64,000 nucleotides of DNA from Thermohalobaculum sp039513195 (GCA_039513195.1 JBCCRM010000012.1:70701-134700), one strand, 5' to 3'; numbered from the stretch's first letter, positions 20,980-31,137 are shown. Notes: generated by a model not told the origin, from the sequence alone. A program made the numbers and translations.

Positions 20980-23076
20980 TCATTGCAGGCTTTCCTGAAC
21001 GAAAACTGTGACACTTGCTGCCGCGATCGCGCCGTCAGGCGAAAGCGGTTGCGGCGCCGCTGTCGGATCGGTGGTGTCGAGGACGCGCATCCAGCGGCGC
21101 CCCTCGGCCGGGCTCGGCAAGTGGAGCGACAGCGCATCGGCACCCCGATTGACGGCAACCGCGACCGGGTTTGGGTCCGGCAAGGCCGCATCGGCCGCGC
21201 CGCGCAGGATCAAGACCAGCGCGTCGGGGCCGCCCCCCGGCCAATCCGGCGGGCCACCATCGGGCGCTTGCCAAGCCACATCGGGCGCCCCATCCGCCCT
21301 GGTCGATCCGTGCAGGAAGCCAGGCTGGCGCAGCACAGGCAGCTGGCCGCGCAAGGCAGTCAGCCGCCGCAGGAAGGATAGCAGCGCAGCATCGCCCCAT
21401 TGCCAAGCGATCCAACCGATCTCGTTGTCCTGGCAATAGGCATTGTTGTTCCCGGCCTGGGACTTGCCGATCTCGTCCCCAGCCAGCAGCATCGGCGTGC
21501 CCTGGCTCAGCATCAGGGTTGCCAGCAGATTGCGCCGCCTCAGACCCCGGGCCGCGAGGATCGCTGGGTCGTCGGTCGGCCCCTCCGCGCCCAGATTGTC
21601 GGAAAGGTTGTGGCCGTGGCCGTCCCGGTTCCCCTCGCCATTCGCCTGATTGTGTTTCTCCGCATAGGCGGTCAGGTCGGCCAGCGTGAACCCGTCATGG
21701 GCGGTGATGAAATTGATCGAGGACCAGGCCGGCCGGCCGTCTTTGTCAAAGAGATCCGCGGTGCCGAGCAGCGCGTCCGCCAGCAGCCGCCCCGCGCCGG
21801 CCTCTCCCGCCCAAAAGCCGCGCACCGTATCGCGGTAGCGGTCGTTCCATTCGGCGATGCCCGCCGGGAACGCGCCGGTCGAGTGTCCCCCTGGTCCAAT
21901 ATCCCAGGGCTCGACGATCAGCTTCACGCCGGACAGCACCGGATCTTGGCGCAGCGCCGAGAGGAACCGGCCCTGCATCTCGACGCCGCCCTCCTCTCGC
22001 GCCAAGGCCGGGGCGAGGTCGAAGCGGAACCCGTCGACACCCATCACCTCGACCCACCATCGCAGGCTGTCGAGGATCAGGCGCATCACGAAGGGATGCG
22101 CGGCATTGACCGTGTTGCCGCAACCCGTGTCGTTCACATAAGCCTGCGGTGCATCGGGTATCAGGCGGTAATAACTGGCGTTGTCGAGCCCGCGAAAGGA
22201 CAGCGTCGGGCCTGCCACATCGCTCTCAGCGGTGTGGTTGTAGACAACGTCGAGGATCACCTCGATCCCCGCAGCGTGCAGCCGGCGGATCGTCTCTCGC
22301 AGCCCGGCAGGGCCGTTTGGGCCCAGATACCGGCTTTCCGGCATGAAGAAGCCGAAGGAGTTGTAGCCCCAATAGTTGCTCAGGCCCCGGTCGAGAAGCG
22401 CCGGCTCGTCGGCGAAGGCGTGGATCGGCAACAGCTCCACCGCCGTGATGCCGAGGCGTCGGAGATGCTCGATCACCTTCGGGACGCCCAGCGCCTCGTA
22501 GGTGCCGCGAAGCGCGTCGGGCATCCCGGGCCAGAGCTGGGTCAGGCCCTTCACATGCGCCTCGTAGATCACCGTGCGCTCCCACGGCGTGTTTGGCCGC
22601 TCCGCCGGATCCACCTTCCGGTCGGGGGAAAGAGCCACACATTTGGGCATCAGGGATGCGCTGTCTTCCGGGTCTGGGCTGAGCGGGTCGCCCGCCAAGT
22701 CGCCGCGCAGGCCGGGGTGCCAAGCGACAGGGCCACTGAGCGCCCGGGCATAGGGATCCAAGAGCAGCTTCGCCGGGTTGAACCGGTGCCCCAGTTTCGG
22801 CGCGAAGGGGCCGTAGACCCGCAGTCCGTATAGCCCGCCGGGCCCAAGATCGGGGGTTAGCCCATGCCAGACCGATCCGGTGCGCTCCGGCAAAGGCGCC
22901 CGCGCGGTCTCGGTGACGCCATCGGGCGCGAAGAGGCAGAGCTCCACCGCCTCCGCATGCTGCGAGAAGACGGCGATATTCGCCCCCTCAGGCCCCAGCG
23001 TTACTCCCATGGGGTTGGGCCTGCTCTGCCCCGCAAACCACGTGAGGTCGGAGGAAACGGCGTCGCGGTCTTTCAT
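20980..23076 (-). CDS. glgX: Glycogen debranching enzyme GlgX
   Basis: A GH13 isoamylase-type enzyme of 698 residues that cuts alpha-1,6 branches of phosphorylase-trimmed glycogen. An N-terminal CBM48-like module (PMGVTLGPEGANIAVFS) is followed by the catalytic barrel. GH13 regions include VVYNHTAE, GFRFDLAPALARE (nucleophile Asp) and the acid Glu in KLIVEPWDIG; later comes NFITAHDGFTLADL. ATG 23076 overlaps the glgA stop (ATGA). The longer frame upstream belongs to glgA in another frame. Confidence 0.96.
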   Translation of the reverse strand: MKDRDAVSSDLTWFAGQSRPNPMGVTLGPEGANIAVFSQHAEAVELCLFAPDGVTETARAPLPERTGSVWHGLTPDLGPGGLYGLRVYGPFAPKLGHRFNPAKLLLDPYARALSGPVAWHPGLRGDLAGDPLSPDPEDSASLMPKCVALSPDRKVDPAERPNTPWERTVIYEAHVKGLTQLWPGMPDALRGTYEALGVPKVIEHLRRLGITAVELLPIHAFADEPALLDRGLSNYWGYNSFGFFMPESRYLGPNGPAGLRETIRRLHAAGIEVILDVVYNHTAESDVAGPTLSFRGLDNASYYRLIPDAPQAYVNDTGCGNTVNAAHPFVMRLILDSLRWWVEVMGVDGFRFDLAPALAREEGGVEMQGRFLSALRQDPVLSGVKLIVEPWDIGPGGHSTGAFPAGIAEWNDRYRDTVRGFWAGEAGAGRLLADALLGTADLFDKDGRPAWSSINFITAHDGFTLADLTAYAEKHNQANGEGNRDGHGHNLSDNLGAEGPTDDPAILAARGLRRRNLLATLMLSQGTPMLLAGDEIGKSQAGNNNAYCQDNEIGWIAWQWGDAALLSFLRRLTALRGQLPVLRQPGFLHGSTRADGAPDVAWQAPDGGPPDWPGGGPDALVLILRGAADAALPDPNPVAVAVNRGADALSLHLPSPAEGRRWMRVLDTTDPTAAPQPLSPDGAIAAASVTVFVQESLQ

Positions 23077-24521
23077 AGCTCTGCGGTGCCTTTGACCAAG
23101 TCCTGGTAGAGCGCGCGATAGGCCAGCGCCGCCTCGTCCCACCCGACGGGCTGCCGCATAGCGCTCACCATCATCCGCTGCCACAACGCTCGGTCGGCAT
23201 AGGCGGCGCAAACTCGGTCGATCACGGCGCGGAGCGGCTCCTGCTCCACCGGCGCGAATTGGAACCCGGTCGCCACGCCCGCACGGATGGCGGCGGGATT
23301 GGCATCGATGATCGTGTCCGCCAATCCGCCCGTGCGCCCCACCACAGGTAAGGTTCCGTAGCGCAGGCCATAAAGCTGCGTCAGTCCACAGGGCTCGAAC
23401 CGCGACGGCACCACGATCGCATCGGACCCCGCCTGCAGCAAATGCGCCAATTCCTCGTCATAGCCGATCTCGACCCCGATCCGGCCAGGATGCTGGGCAG
23501 CCGCGGCGGCAAAGCCTTCCTCCAGCACCTTGTCGCCGGAACCGAGCACGGCCAGCCGCGCTCCGGTCTCGACCAGATGCGGCAGCACCTGCAGAAGGAT
23601 GTCGAGCCCCTTTTGCTCGGTCAGCCTGCTGATCACGCAGAACAGCGGGCGATCCTCGGACAGCTCCAAGCCATAGCGCTCGGCCAAAGCCTTGCGGTTC
23701 TTTGTCTTGCCGGTCCGGTTCGACACGGAGTAGATCGCCGGCAGCGCCGCGTCGGTTCCGGGATCCCAGATCTCCAGATCGGCGCCGTTCAGAATGCCAA
23801 CCAAATCGCGACGCCGATGGCGCAGCATCCCCTCCAGCCCCATGCCGAATTCCGGCGTCATCAGCTCGCGGGCATAGGTCGGGCTGACCGTCGTGATCCG
23901 GTCGGCATAGGCGAGACCGCCCTTCAGAAAGCCGATCTGACCGTGAAACTCGATCCCCTCCGGATGGAAGCTCTCCGCCGGCAGGTGCAGCGCCGAAAGC
24001 GCCGTCGCTGGGAACAGGCCCTGAAAGGCGACATTGTGGATGGTAATCGCCGTCGGCGGTGAAGCACGGCCGGCATGGCGCAGATATACGGGCACCAGCC
24101 CGGCCTGCCAGTCATGGGCATGCACCGCGTCCGGAACCCACCCGCCGATCCCGTCCAGAGCCACGGCCGCGGCCGCCAGACCGAGCGCGGCAAAGCGCGA
24201 ATGGTTGTCCGCCCAGTCCGCGCCATCGGGGTCGGTATAGGGGTTGCCAGGCCGGTCGAAGAGGCCGGGCGCGTCGAGCAGGATCATCGACCGCTCGGCC
24301 ACCGTGCCGGTAATCAGCCGGGCGGAATAGCCGAAAACGTCGCCGATCTCCCGGCTCTCGGCACCCTCCAACCGGGCAGCTACGCCCGGATAGGCAGGCA
24401 TCATAATCCGGGCCTCGACCCCCGCAGAGCCGAGCGCACGCGGCAGGCTCCAGACGACGTCCGCGAGCCCCCCTGTCTTTATCAGCGGCCCGCATTCCGA
24501 GGCCACGAACAGAACCCGCAC
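23073..24521 (-). CDS. glgA: Glycogen synthase (ADP-glucose)
   Basis: A 482-residue GT5 glucosyltransferase extending alpha-1,4-glucan from ADP-glucose. The ADP-glucose-binding KTGGLADV lies at residues 16-23, and the C-terminal GT-B domain has SRLTEQKGLD and PSRFEPCGLTQLYGLRYG. The start is GTG at 24521. It begins 23 bp after glgC and overlaps glgX. Confidence 0.97.
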   Translation of the reverse strand: MRVLFVASECGPLIKTGGLADVVWSLPRALGSAGVEARIMMPAYPGVAARLEGAESREIGDVFGYSARLITGTVAERSMILLDAPGLFDRPGNPYTDPDGADWADNHSRFAALGLAAAAVALDGIGGWVPDAVHAHDWQAGLVPVYLRHAGRASPPTAITIHNVAFQGLFPATALSALHLPAESFHPEGIEFHGQIGFLKGGLAYADRITTVSPTYARELMTPEFGMGLEGMLRHRRRDLVGILNGADLEIWDPGTDAALPAIYSVSNRTGKTKNRKALAERYGLELSEDRPLFCVISRLTEQKGLDILLQVLPHLVETGARLAVLGSGDKVLEEGFAAAAAQHPGRIGVEIGYDEELAHLLQAGSDAIVVPSRFEPCGLTQLYGLRYGTLPVVGRTGGLADTIIDANPAAIRAGVATGFQFAPVEQEPLRAVIDRVCAAYADRALWQRMMVSAMRQPVGWDEAALAYRALYQDLVKGTAEL

Positions 24522-24544
24522 GACGCCCTACCCCTCCGCACCCA

Positions 24545-25819
24545 TCACTGCGTGAGAGCGTCTACCATAGCTTGTGTGACCAAAGTCACCCCATTCTCGG
24601 TGACCCGGAAATGCTTTGCATCCTCTTCCGGGTCCTCGCCGATCACCATCCCGGCCGGGATCTCGACACCGCGGTCCAGCACCACCTTGCTCAGCCGCGC
24701 AGATCTGTTGATCCTCACATCCGGCAGAGCGACCACTTCCTCCAACTCGCTAAAGGAATGGCATTCGGTCCGCGTGAACAGCACCGAATTGTGGACATGA
24801 CTGCCCGAGACGATGCACCCGCCTGAGATCAGCGAGCTGACAGCCGAGCCGCGGCGGTTGTCCTGGTCGTGGATGAATTTCGCCGGCGGCGTCAGCTCGG
24901 AATAGGTCCAGATCGGCCATTCATGGCTGTAGATATCGAGCTCTGGCTCATAGGCGGTCAGGTCGAGATTGGCGCGCCAAAAACTCTCCACGGTGCCGAC
25001 ATCGCGCCAATAGGGCCGCGTCTCGGTGCCGGTCAGAACACAGCTTTCCGAAAAGGAGTGTGCCATCGCCGTCCCTTGCCGGACCAGCGCAGGGATGATG
25101 TTCCGGCCGAAATCATGCTCAGACGCCGCATCGGCAGCATCGGCGCGGAGCCGGTCGAACAGGAATGCGGTGTCGAACACATAGATACCCATCGAGGCGA
25201 GGGCGGTGTCCGGCCTTCCCGGCATTGCTGGCGGATCGGCGGGCTTTTCGACGAAGTCCAGGATCCGGCGGCTTGCGTCGGTGTGCATCACGCCAAAGCC
25301 CGAGGCCTCTATACGCGGCACCTCGATGCAGCCAACAGTCACCTCGGCGCCCGTGTCGATGTGCTGCGCCAGCATCTTTTCATAGTCCATCTTGTAGATG
25401 TGATCGCCGGCGAGGATCAGGATGTAGCGCGGCGCGTAGCTTTCGATGATGTCGATGTTTTGGGTCACGGCATCGGCGGTGCCAAGATACCAGGACCGCT
25501 CGTCGACACGCTGCGAGGCCGGGAGAATGTCGAGCATCTCGTTGCGGTCGGCGCGAAAGAAGTTCCAGCCGCGCTGCAGATGCCGGATCAGGCTATGCGC
25601 CTTGTATTGAGTGGCGACGCCGATGCGTCGGATCCCGGAATTGACGGCATTCGACAGGGCATAATCGATGATCCGCTGCTTTCCACCGAAGTAGACCGCG
25701 GGTTTGGCGCGCGTCGCCGTCAACTCTTTTAGGCGGCTGCCTCGCCCCCCGGCGAGCACGAAGGCCATGGCTTGTCGGCCAAGATTTCCCTTCTCCAGCG
25801 ATCGCGTCTCCAAAGCCAT
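24545..25819 (-). CDS. glgC: Glucose-1-phosphate adenylyltransferase
   Basis: A 424-residue enzyme making ADP-glucose from ATP and glucose-1-phosphate, the committed step of glycogen synthesis. The nucleotide-binding LAGGRGSRLKELT motif, the AKPAVYFGGKQRIIDYALSN segment and the C-terminal left-handed helix repeats (SSLISGGCIVSGSHVHNSVL) are present. The start ATG 25819 has a GGGGGAGG ribosome-binding site; an in-frame extension back to 26287 overlaps the divergent mscS gene and is rejected. It is the first gene of the glgC-A-X-pgm-P operon. Confidence 0.97.
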   Translation of the reverse strand: MALETRSLEKGNLGRQAMAFVLAGGRGSRLKELTATRAKPAVYFGGKQRIIDYALSNAVNSGIRRIGVATQYKAHSLIRHLQRGWNFFRADRNEMLDILPASQRVDERSWYLGTADAVTQNIDIIESYAPRYILILAGDHIYKMDYEKMLAQHIDTGAEVTVGCIEVPRIEASGFGVMHTDASRRILDFVEKPADPPAMPGRPDTALASMGIYVFDTAFLFDRLRADAADAASEHDFGRNIIPALVRQGTAMAHSFSESCVLTGTETRPYWRDVGTVESFWRANLDLTAYEPELDIYSHEWPIWTYSELTPPAKFIHDQDNRRGSAVSSLISGGCIVSGSHVHNSVLFTRTECHSFSELEEVVALPDVRINRSARLSKVVLDRGVEIPAGMVIGEDPEEDAKHFRVTENGVTLVTQAMVDALTQ

Positions 25820-26173
25820 CCTCCCCCCGTGCCGTGCGCTCTGCGGCGCATGGCAGAGGATGTCGCACTGGGGCCAGATCGCAACAGAGATCGTGGGAAA
25901 ACCGCGGATGCGACCGGCGAAAACCTTGCAGCGGGTGGTGCTGCGCCGGATTGAGTGCCGGTGCACTCCGAATAGGACCGTTTTGGCGCCGCCGGACAGG
26001 TCTCTTCTTCCGACTGCAGCGGGCCGAGCGCATGGCGCCACCAGCACCTTTGTGGCCCCAGACCGCTCTCCGGGCCGTCGGACCGAACCATGGAAGGGTG
26101 ACGCAGCGGCTCTGCAGGGTTTAAGCTCCCGCCGAAAGCTCAAGCCGGGCGCCATGGACGCCAGCAGACGAGA
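25820..26173. other. Divergent promoter region glgC / mscS-like gene
   Basis: A 354-bp gap between glgC (minus) and the MscS-like gene (plus), holding both promoters. A perfect 6-bp inverted repeat GAGTGC-CGGT-GCACTC at 25953-25968 is the only ordered element I see, and may be an operator. No gene is supported; the frames that cross this gap on both strands are extensions of neighbours. Confidence 0.45.
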
Positions 26174-28453
26174 ATGCGACGAAACCGAAACGTGCCCAGC
26201 GCCAAATCGTTCCCAGTTCTGCTCTGGACCCTGTTGGCCGTTGTGCTGGTAGATCTTGCGGTCATAGCCGGGCCGGCAGCGGCCCAAACCCCCGCCTCTC
26301 AGGTGATCAAGGAGCAGACGGCGACGGCGCCGAGCCTACCCGAGGCCCTGTCGCCAGAACTGATCGACGGCTTCTTGGCGCGCCTGACGGATGCCGAGAT
26401 CCGCGCCGTCCTAAAGGACGAATTGGACCGCCAGGCGGCGGTTCGGGCGGCGGCCGACGACAACCGGGTCAGCGAGTTCACCCGTACGGTGGAACGGCTC
26501 GAGACCATGCGCGCCCGCATCGCCGAGCGTGGCGAGAGATGGGCGGTGGCGCTGGGCTCGCTCGGCGACCGGCGCGACAGGGTCGTCGAGCGGCTTGGGC
26601 TCGCCAGCGCCGGCCTTTGGGGCATGCTTGCCGCGGCCATCGCCGTTGCCGCCACGGGGCTCGGCGCTGCGTTCTTCGTAGGATGGTTGACGCGGCATTG
26701 GCGAGCTTGGCTGCAGGACCACTACGACGAGAACTACTGGGAAACGCTGCTGCGCGCGGCGGCGCTGCTGCTGCTCGAGTTGGCGCCGATCGGGGTTTTC
26801 GTGGCGGCGACCAATCTGTCTGGCATGGCGCTTGCGGCACCGCTCGGTCCGCTGACGGACTATCTGTGGATCTACCATGCAGGCGTCTCGGCGGGTTGGG
26901 CCTTCATCACTGTGGTGCGCCGGGTGTTCTCGCCCGACGCGCCGCATTTAAAGCTGAGCGCACTGGATTCGCAGGCCGGGACGGAGATTCTGGTCCTGAC
27001 CCGGCAGGTGGTGATCCTCGGCGTTGCCGGATGGCTCTTCGCGGGGCTGTTCCCTGTCATCGGCCTCGGCTTCCCGCCGGCTATGGTGACGGTCGCGGCC
27101 GCGGGGACGGTAGCGACGATACTTATGCTGGTCGCTATCCTTCGCTGCCGCAAAGACATCCAGTTCAGTATTGCGCGACTTTTGCCGGAAGGGGCTGGCG
27201 CCCGCACCGGCGGGCTGATCCTGACCGTGGGGGGCCCAGTGCTGGCAGCGGTCTATGTGCTGATCGCATATGTCTATTGGGTGTCGCAATGGCTCGAAAG
27301 CGGGACACAGCATCTGGTTGGGCCGGCGGGCACCCTGGTGGTGGTGCTGCTGTTGCCGATGCTCGACCGTTTGGGGCCGGAATTGGTGCGCAGCACGATC
27401 CGCGCCACCAGCCCATCTGCGCTGCGCTATCGGGCGGTCCTGTCCCAGGCTTTCCGAGTGATCCTCGGCATTGCGACGATCGGCGTCATCACCCGGCTTT
27501 GGGGTTTCGATATCTGGACGATCACGAAAGGCCCGGGCGCACCGCTCTGGGCCGGCGCCCTTTGGGACATTGCTTTTACGCTGCTGATCGCGCTCTTCGC
27601 CTGGCGGCTGATCCGCGCCGCCTTCTACCGCGATCGGCGCGGGGTCAGCGGCGAGGATGTCGAGGACAGCGCCGCAGACACCGCCGGCACAAGGCTCGAT
27701 ACGCTGGTGCCACTGGCGCGCAATGTGCTGCTCTTTATGCTCGGCATCGTGGTGGTGATGATCGTGCTCTCGGCCTTGGGGGTGGATATCGGCCCGCTCT
27801 TGGCCTCCGCAGGGATCGTCGGCATCGCAATCGGCTTCGGCGCGCAGACCCTGGTGCGGGACATCTTCTCCGGTGCGTTCTTCCTGATCGACGATGCCTT
27901 TCGGGTGGGCGAGTATATCGAGCTCGACCAAGACCTCCGCGGCGAGGTCGAGGCGATCACCATCCGCTCGCTACAGCTGCGCCACCATCGCGGGCCAGTG
28001 GTGACGGTGCCCTTCGGCGAGCTGAAATCGATCACCAACCACAACCGCGACTGGGTGATCTACAAGATGAATTTCCGGATGGAGCCGGAAACCGACCCGC
28101 AGCAGTTCAAGAAACTGGTGAAAGGCGTGGGCGCGGAGTTTCTGGCCCATGAGGTTCACGGTCCGAAATTCCTCGAGCCCCTGAAGAGCCAAGGCGTCTA
28201 TTACATAGACGATGACAGCGCGATGGTCTTCCGCGTGAAGTTCAAGTGCAGGCCCAGGGCGCAATTCGTCCTGCGCCGCGAGATCTATCACCGCCTGCGC
28301 CAGGTGTTTGCAGAGAATGGCTTAATCCTGGCCCGGCGCAAAGTGGAGGTTGTGAGCGGTGACGACAGCGGCGCCGCCGAAGCGGTGGCGAGCGGCGGCG
28401 GGGCCGCCGAGGCGATCGCGACGCCCCTGGCAGCCCGGCCCGCCGGCGCATGA
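26174..28453 (+). CDS. MscS-family mechanosensitive ion channel, large form
   Basis: A 759-residue inner-membrane protein. An N-terminal signal-like segment ending AAAQ is followed by a charged helical periplasmic region (residues 45-130). Multiple transmembrane helices follow, then the MscS core around residues 510-620 with the Gly/Ala-rich pore helix (LLASAGIVGIAIGFGAQTLVRDIFSG) and the beta domain (VEAITIRSLQLRHHRG). It releases solutes under hypo-osmotic stress; large forms have extra periplasmic domains as in MscK or YbiO. The C-terminal tail is Ala/Gly-rich. It stands alone, divergent from the glycogen operon. Confidence 0.93.
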   Translation: MRRNRNVPSAKSFPVLLWTLLAVVLVDLAVIAGPAAAQTPASQVIKEQTATAPSLPEALSPELIDGFLARLTDAEIRAVLKDELDRQAAVRAAADDNRVSEFTRTVERLETMRARIAERGERWAVALGSLGDRRDRVVERLGLASAGLWGMLAAAIAVAATGLGAAFFVGWLTRHWRAWLQDHYDENYWETLLRAAALLLLELAPIGVFVAATNLSGMALAAPLGPLTDYLWIYHAGVSAGWAFITVVRRVFSPDAPHLKLSALDSQAGTEILVLTRQVVILGVAGWLFAGLFPVIGLGFPPAMVTVAAAGTVATILMLVAILRCRKDIQFSIARLLPEGAGARTGGLILTVGGPVLAAVYVLIAYVYWVSQWLESGTQHLVGPAGTLVVVLLLPMLDRLGPELVRSTIRATSPSALRYRAVLSQAFRVILGIATIGVITRLWGFDIWTITKGPGAPLWAGALWDIAFTLLIALFAWRLIRAAFYRDRRGVSGEDVEDSAADTAGTRLDTLVPLARNVLLFMLGIVVVMIVLSALGVDIGPLLASAGIVGIAIGFGAQTLVRDIFSGAFFLIDDAFRVGEYIELDQDLRGEVEAITIRSLQLRHHRGPVVTVPFGELKSITNHNRDWVIYKMNFRMEPETDPQQFKKLVKGVGAEFLAHEVHGPKFLEPLKSQGVYYIDDDSAMVFRVKFKCRPRAQFVLRREIYHRLRQVFAENGLILARRKVEVVSGDDSGAAEAVASGGGAAEAIATPLAARPAGA

Positions 28454-29358
28454 TCGATCCGAACGCACCGACGATCCGCTTGTCCGGTCAGAGAGCCGTA
28501 GGCGCAAGAGTTCCGCCTCGGGGCCTGCGGCCCCGAGCCGTCCGGGCCGCCGCGACCACCTCCTGGCTTGTGGCCGATGCTCCGCTCGCGGCGGAGACGA
28601 TGCGGCGGCGCCTGTGGCACGGGCGGCGAGCCCATCGAATCGACGCAACGCTATCGGAGGCGACGGCTGCGAAGTCGATTGGTCGTTGGGTTTGGCGGGG
28701 TGCGCCTGCCAGCATTAATCCGCAAATCCGACAGTGCCGACGCCGCGACAACCACCCGTTGCGGCGGGTCGCTTGCGGAAGGGCAGATGCCGAGATTCCG
28801 TCTTGCAAAGCGAGGAGCGGGCAAAGTACGGGGCACGGCAATGCCAACCCTGACGGTCCCACCCGAAATCCCGGCCCCTAGCGGAGATGATCCGGGCGAC
28901 CGGCGATCCTTGCGGCGAAAGGAAGATCGTCGTTCCCATGTCAGGTCAATTGAAAGCAGCCACCAAAAAGCGCAAGTCCTTCGCGCCGGCCAGGGTACTG
29001 CTCGGACAAGGGTCTCGGACCATGCCAACCGCGCTGCGCGTGCAGATGGTCCTCCGCGCAGCGAAGCCCTTCTTGGTGGCGGTCTCGGGCACGACCGCCT
29101 CGGCGGTCTTCTCAGCCAATCCTTCCAGCACCGCGGGTCCGGTACCGGGCGCCCGCTGGGTCCGGACTGTTTACAGGCCGGACCCAGCCCATGTATCGAC
29201 CCATCGAGGGCCGAAGGCCCGCGATTCCGCAAAGCTCGGATCGTGCCCCCTCGACTTAAAGCACTTTCCGACCCGATTGCATCGGTCGTCGTACTCTAAG
29301 GTGTTGCTACGGAGCATTTTCGCGACAGCAATCTGAATCAGATCGGCTGTAAACGGCT
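28454..29358. other. 905-bp region without a recognisable gene
   Basis: No frame shows family motifs or a good ribosome-binding site. Just after the channel gene there is a perfect 9-bp hairpin CTCGGGGCC-TGC-GGCCCCGAG (28517-28537) that could terminate or protect its message. Towards the end the stretch becomes less GC-rich, with a CGACC/GGTCG stem around 29266-29285. It may be decayed coding sequence or hold an unrecognised RNA. Confidence 0.4.
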
Positions 29359-31137
29359 CTAAAGCGGCCAGAAGACCAGAACCGACGCTGCGCCCACCGC
29401 CAGAACGATCAGCTCCAAGGGAAGGCCCATGGGCCAGTAGTCTCCGAAACGATACCCACCGGGTCCCAGGATCAGCGTGTTGTTCTTATGCCCGATCGGG
29501 GTCAGGAACGCGCAAGACGCAGCGACCGCAACGGCCATCAGGAACGCATCCGCGTTGACCTCCAGCCTTGCCGCGATGTCGATTGCAATGGGTGCTGCGA
29601 TAATCGTCGTCGCTGTGTTATTGAGCACGTCCGAGAGCGTCATCGTCACCGCCATCAGCGCCACCAAGACCACCCAAACCGGCAAACCCTCTGTCGCGCC
29701 GACAAGCCCGGCGGCAAGGAGCTGAGTGCCGCCCGCCTGCTCCAACGCGGCGCCAAGCGGGATCATCGAGCCCAACAGCACGACCACCGGCCACTCGACC
29801 GTATCATAGACCTCGCGCGGCGGGACGATCCCGCTCGCGACATAGAGCGCAACGACCGCGCCCAGGGCGACAGGGAGATAGACCAGCCCCAAGCTCGCCA
29901 GCACGACCGCCGCCGCAAAGGCGCCCGCCGCAAGCCAAGCGCGCTCGGTTTGAGTAACGCTGAGCCCGCGGTCTGCCAGCGGCAGCGTGCCGAGCCAGGC
30001 CGCCACATCGCCCATGCGCTCCGTCGGTCCCAGCAGCAGCAAGATATCCCCAGGCTCGATTGTCGTCCGCCGCACCCGTTTGGTGATCCGTCGGCCCTGG
30101 CGCGCAATGCCAAGCAGGGTCGCCCCCTGCCGCCGCAGCAGCTGCACCGACAGGGCCGATTTTCCGACGATGCGGGCGTTGTCCGGGACCGCGACCTCGA
30201 GCAGGCTCATGCCCTCCGCAGTGGCCCCGGCCTCGCTCTGCGCCGCGCCCTCGTAATCGAGCTTCAGGGCGGTGCGAAAGGCGTCAAGCGCCTCTGGCTC
30301 CGCCTCGACCACCAGGCTGTCCTCGGCCTCGATCTTGACCGAGCGGGCAGTGCCGTAGAGACGGCGACGCTTTCGCACCACTCCGACGATCGCGATATCG
30401 GCCTTCTCGGCAGCATCGTCCAGCTCTTGCACGCGTTGACCGACGATCTCCGCGCCCTCCGGGACCACGACCTCGGCGACATAGCGCGCGAGATCGGCGA
30501 CGCCGCCGCCGGCCCTTGCCGTCTCCTGGACCGATGGGATCAATCGCCATCCGATGAGCGCCACGAAGGCGAGGCCAGCCACCGCGCAGGCGAGGCCCAC
30601 CGGGGCGAAGTCGAACATCGCGAAGGACGTCCCGAACGCCTCTTCGCGGTAGCTGGCGATGATGATGTTGGGGGGCGTGCCGATCAGCGTGACGAGGCCG
30701 CCGAGGATCGTCGCGAAGGAGAGCGGCATCAGCGTCAGTCCCGGGCTGCGTTTTGCCTGTTTCGCAGTGTGGATGTCCACCGGCATCAAAAGAGCCAACG
30801 CCGCGACATTGTTCATGAAGGCGGACATGACCGCGCCGGCGCTACCGATGATCGCGATATGGGATGCCAGTCCCCGGGAGGCATCGACCAATGCCCGGGT
30901 TATGGCGGCGACGGCCCCGGCATTGACCAAACCCCTCGAGACCACGAGGACCAGGGCAACGATCACCGTCGCCGGGTGACCGAACCCGGTAAAGGCGCCA
31001 TCTGCCGGCACAACGCCGAGGATCACGCCGGTCAGAAGCGCCGCGAACGCCACAAGATCATAGCGCAGGCGTCCCCAGAGGAGGAGCGCGAAGACCGCGC
31101 CGAAGAGCCCGAAAAGGATCCCTTGTTCCGCAGTCAT
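29359..31137 (-). CDS. SLC13/CitMHS-type anion transporter with two RCK_C domains
   Basis: A 592-residue inner-membrane carrier of the divalent-anion:sodium symporter type. Two hydrophobic halves flank a soluble centre of about 200 residues with two TrkA-C (RCK_C) domains, around residues 215-295 (VVPEGAEIVGQRVQELD) and 310-390 (VPDNARIVGKSALSVQLLRRQGA). The SLC13 helix-hairpin motifs are seen as FMNNVAALALLMP with TLIGTPPNIII, and again as LNNTATTIIAAPIA with PIGHKNNTLI. Relatives carry sulfate or dicarboxylates. ATG 31137 was chosen because a GGGGG run lies 6 bp before it; ATG 31149 is also in frame. It is a single-gene unit. Confidence 0.92.
   Translation of the reverse strand: MTAEQGILFGLFGAVFALLLWGRLRYDLVAFAALLTGVILGVVPADGAFTGFGHPATVIVALVLVVSRGLVNAGAVAAITRALVDASRGLASHIAIIGSAGAVMSAFMNNVAALALLMPVDIHTAKQAKRSPGLTLMPLSFATILGGLVTLIGTPPNIIIASYREEAFGTSFAMFDFAPVGLACAVAGLAFVALIGWRLIPSVQETARAGGGVADLARYVAEVVVPEGAEIVGQRVQELDDAAEKADIAIVGVVRKRRRLYGTARSVKIEAEDSLVVEAEPEALDAFRTALKLDYEGAAQSEAGATAEGMSLLEVAVPDNARIVGKSALSVQLLRRQGATLLGIARQGRRITKRVRRTTIEPGDILLLLGPTERMGDVAAWLGTLPLADRGLSVTQTERAWLAAGAFAAAVVLASLGLVYLPVALGAVVALYVASGIVPPREVYDTVEWPVVVLLGSMIPLGAALEQAGGTQLLAAGLVGATEGLPVWVVLVALMAVTMTLSDVLNNTATTIIAAPIAIDIAARLEVNADAFLMAVAVAASCAFLTPIGHKNNTLILGPGGYRFGDYWPMGLPLELIVLAVGAASVLVFWPL

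Noticed and set aside
18955..21381. Very long open frame (808 codons) on the plus strand opposite glgP and pgm
   Set aside because: It is the antisense shadow of two well-supported enzymes in GC-rich DNA, with Arg/Pro/His-rich low-complexity sequence and no motif.
25953..25968. GAGTGC-CGGT-GCACTC inverted repeat upstream of glgC
   Set aside because: Only 6-bp arms and a single occurrence; too little to call a specific operator.
25820..26287. In-frame N-terminal extension of glgC
   Set aside because: It overlaps the divergent channel gene, lacks homology-like sequence, and ATG 25819 has an excellent ribosome-binding site.
28887..29336. 149-codon plus-strand frame in the large gap
   Set aside because: No ribosome-binding site or motif, and its composition is like that of the surrounding non-coding frames.
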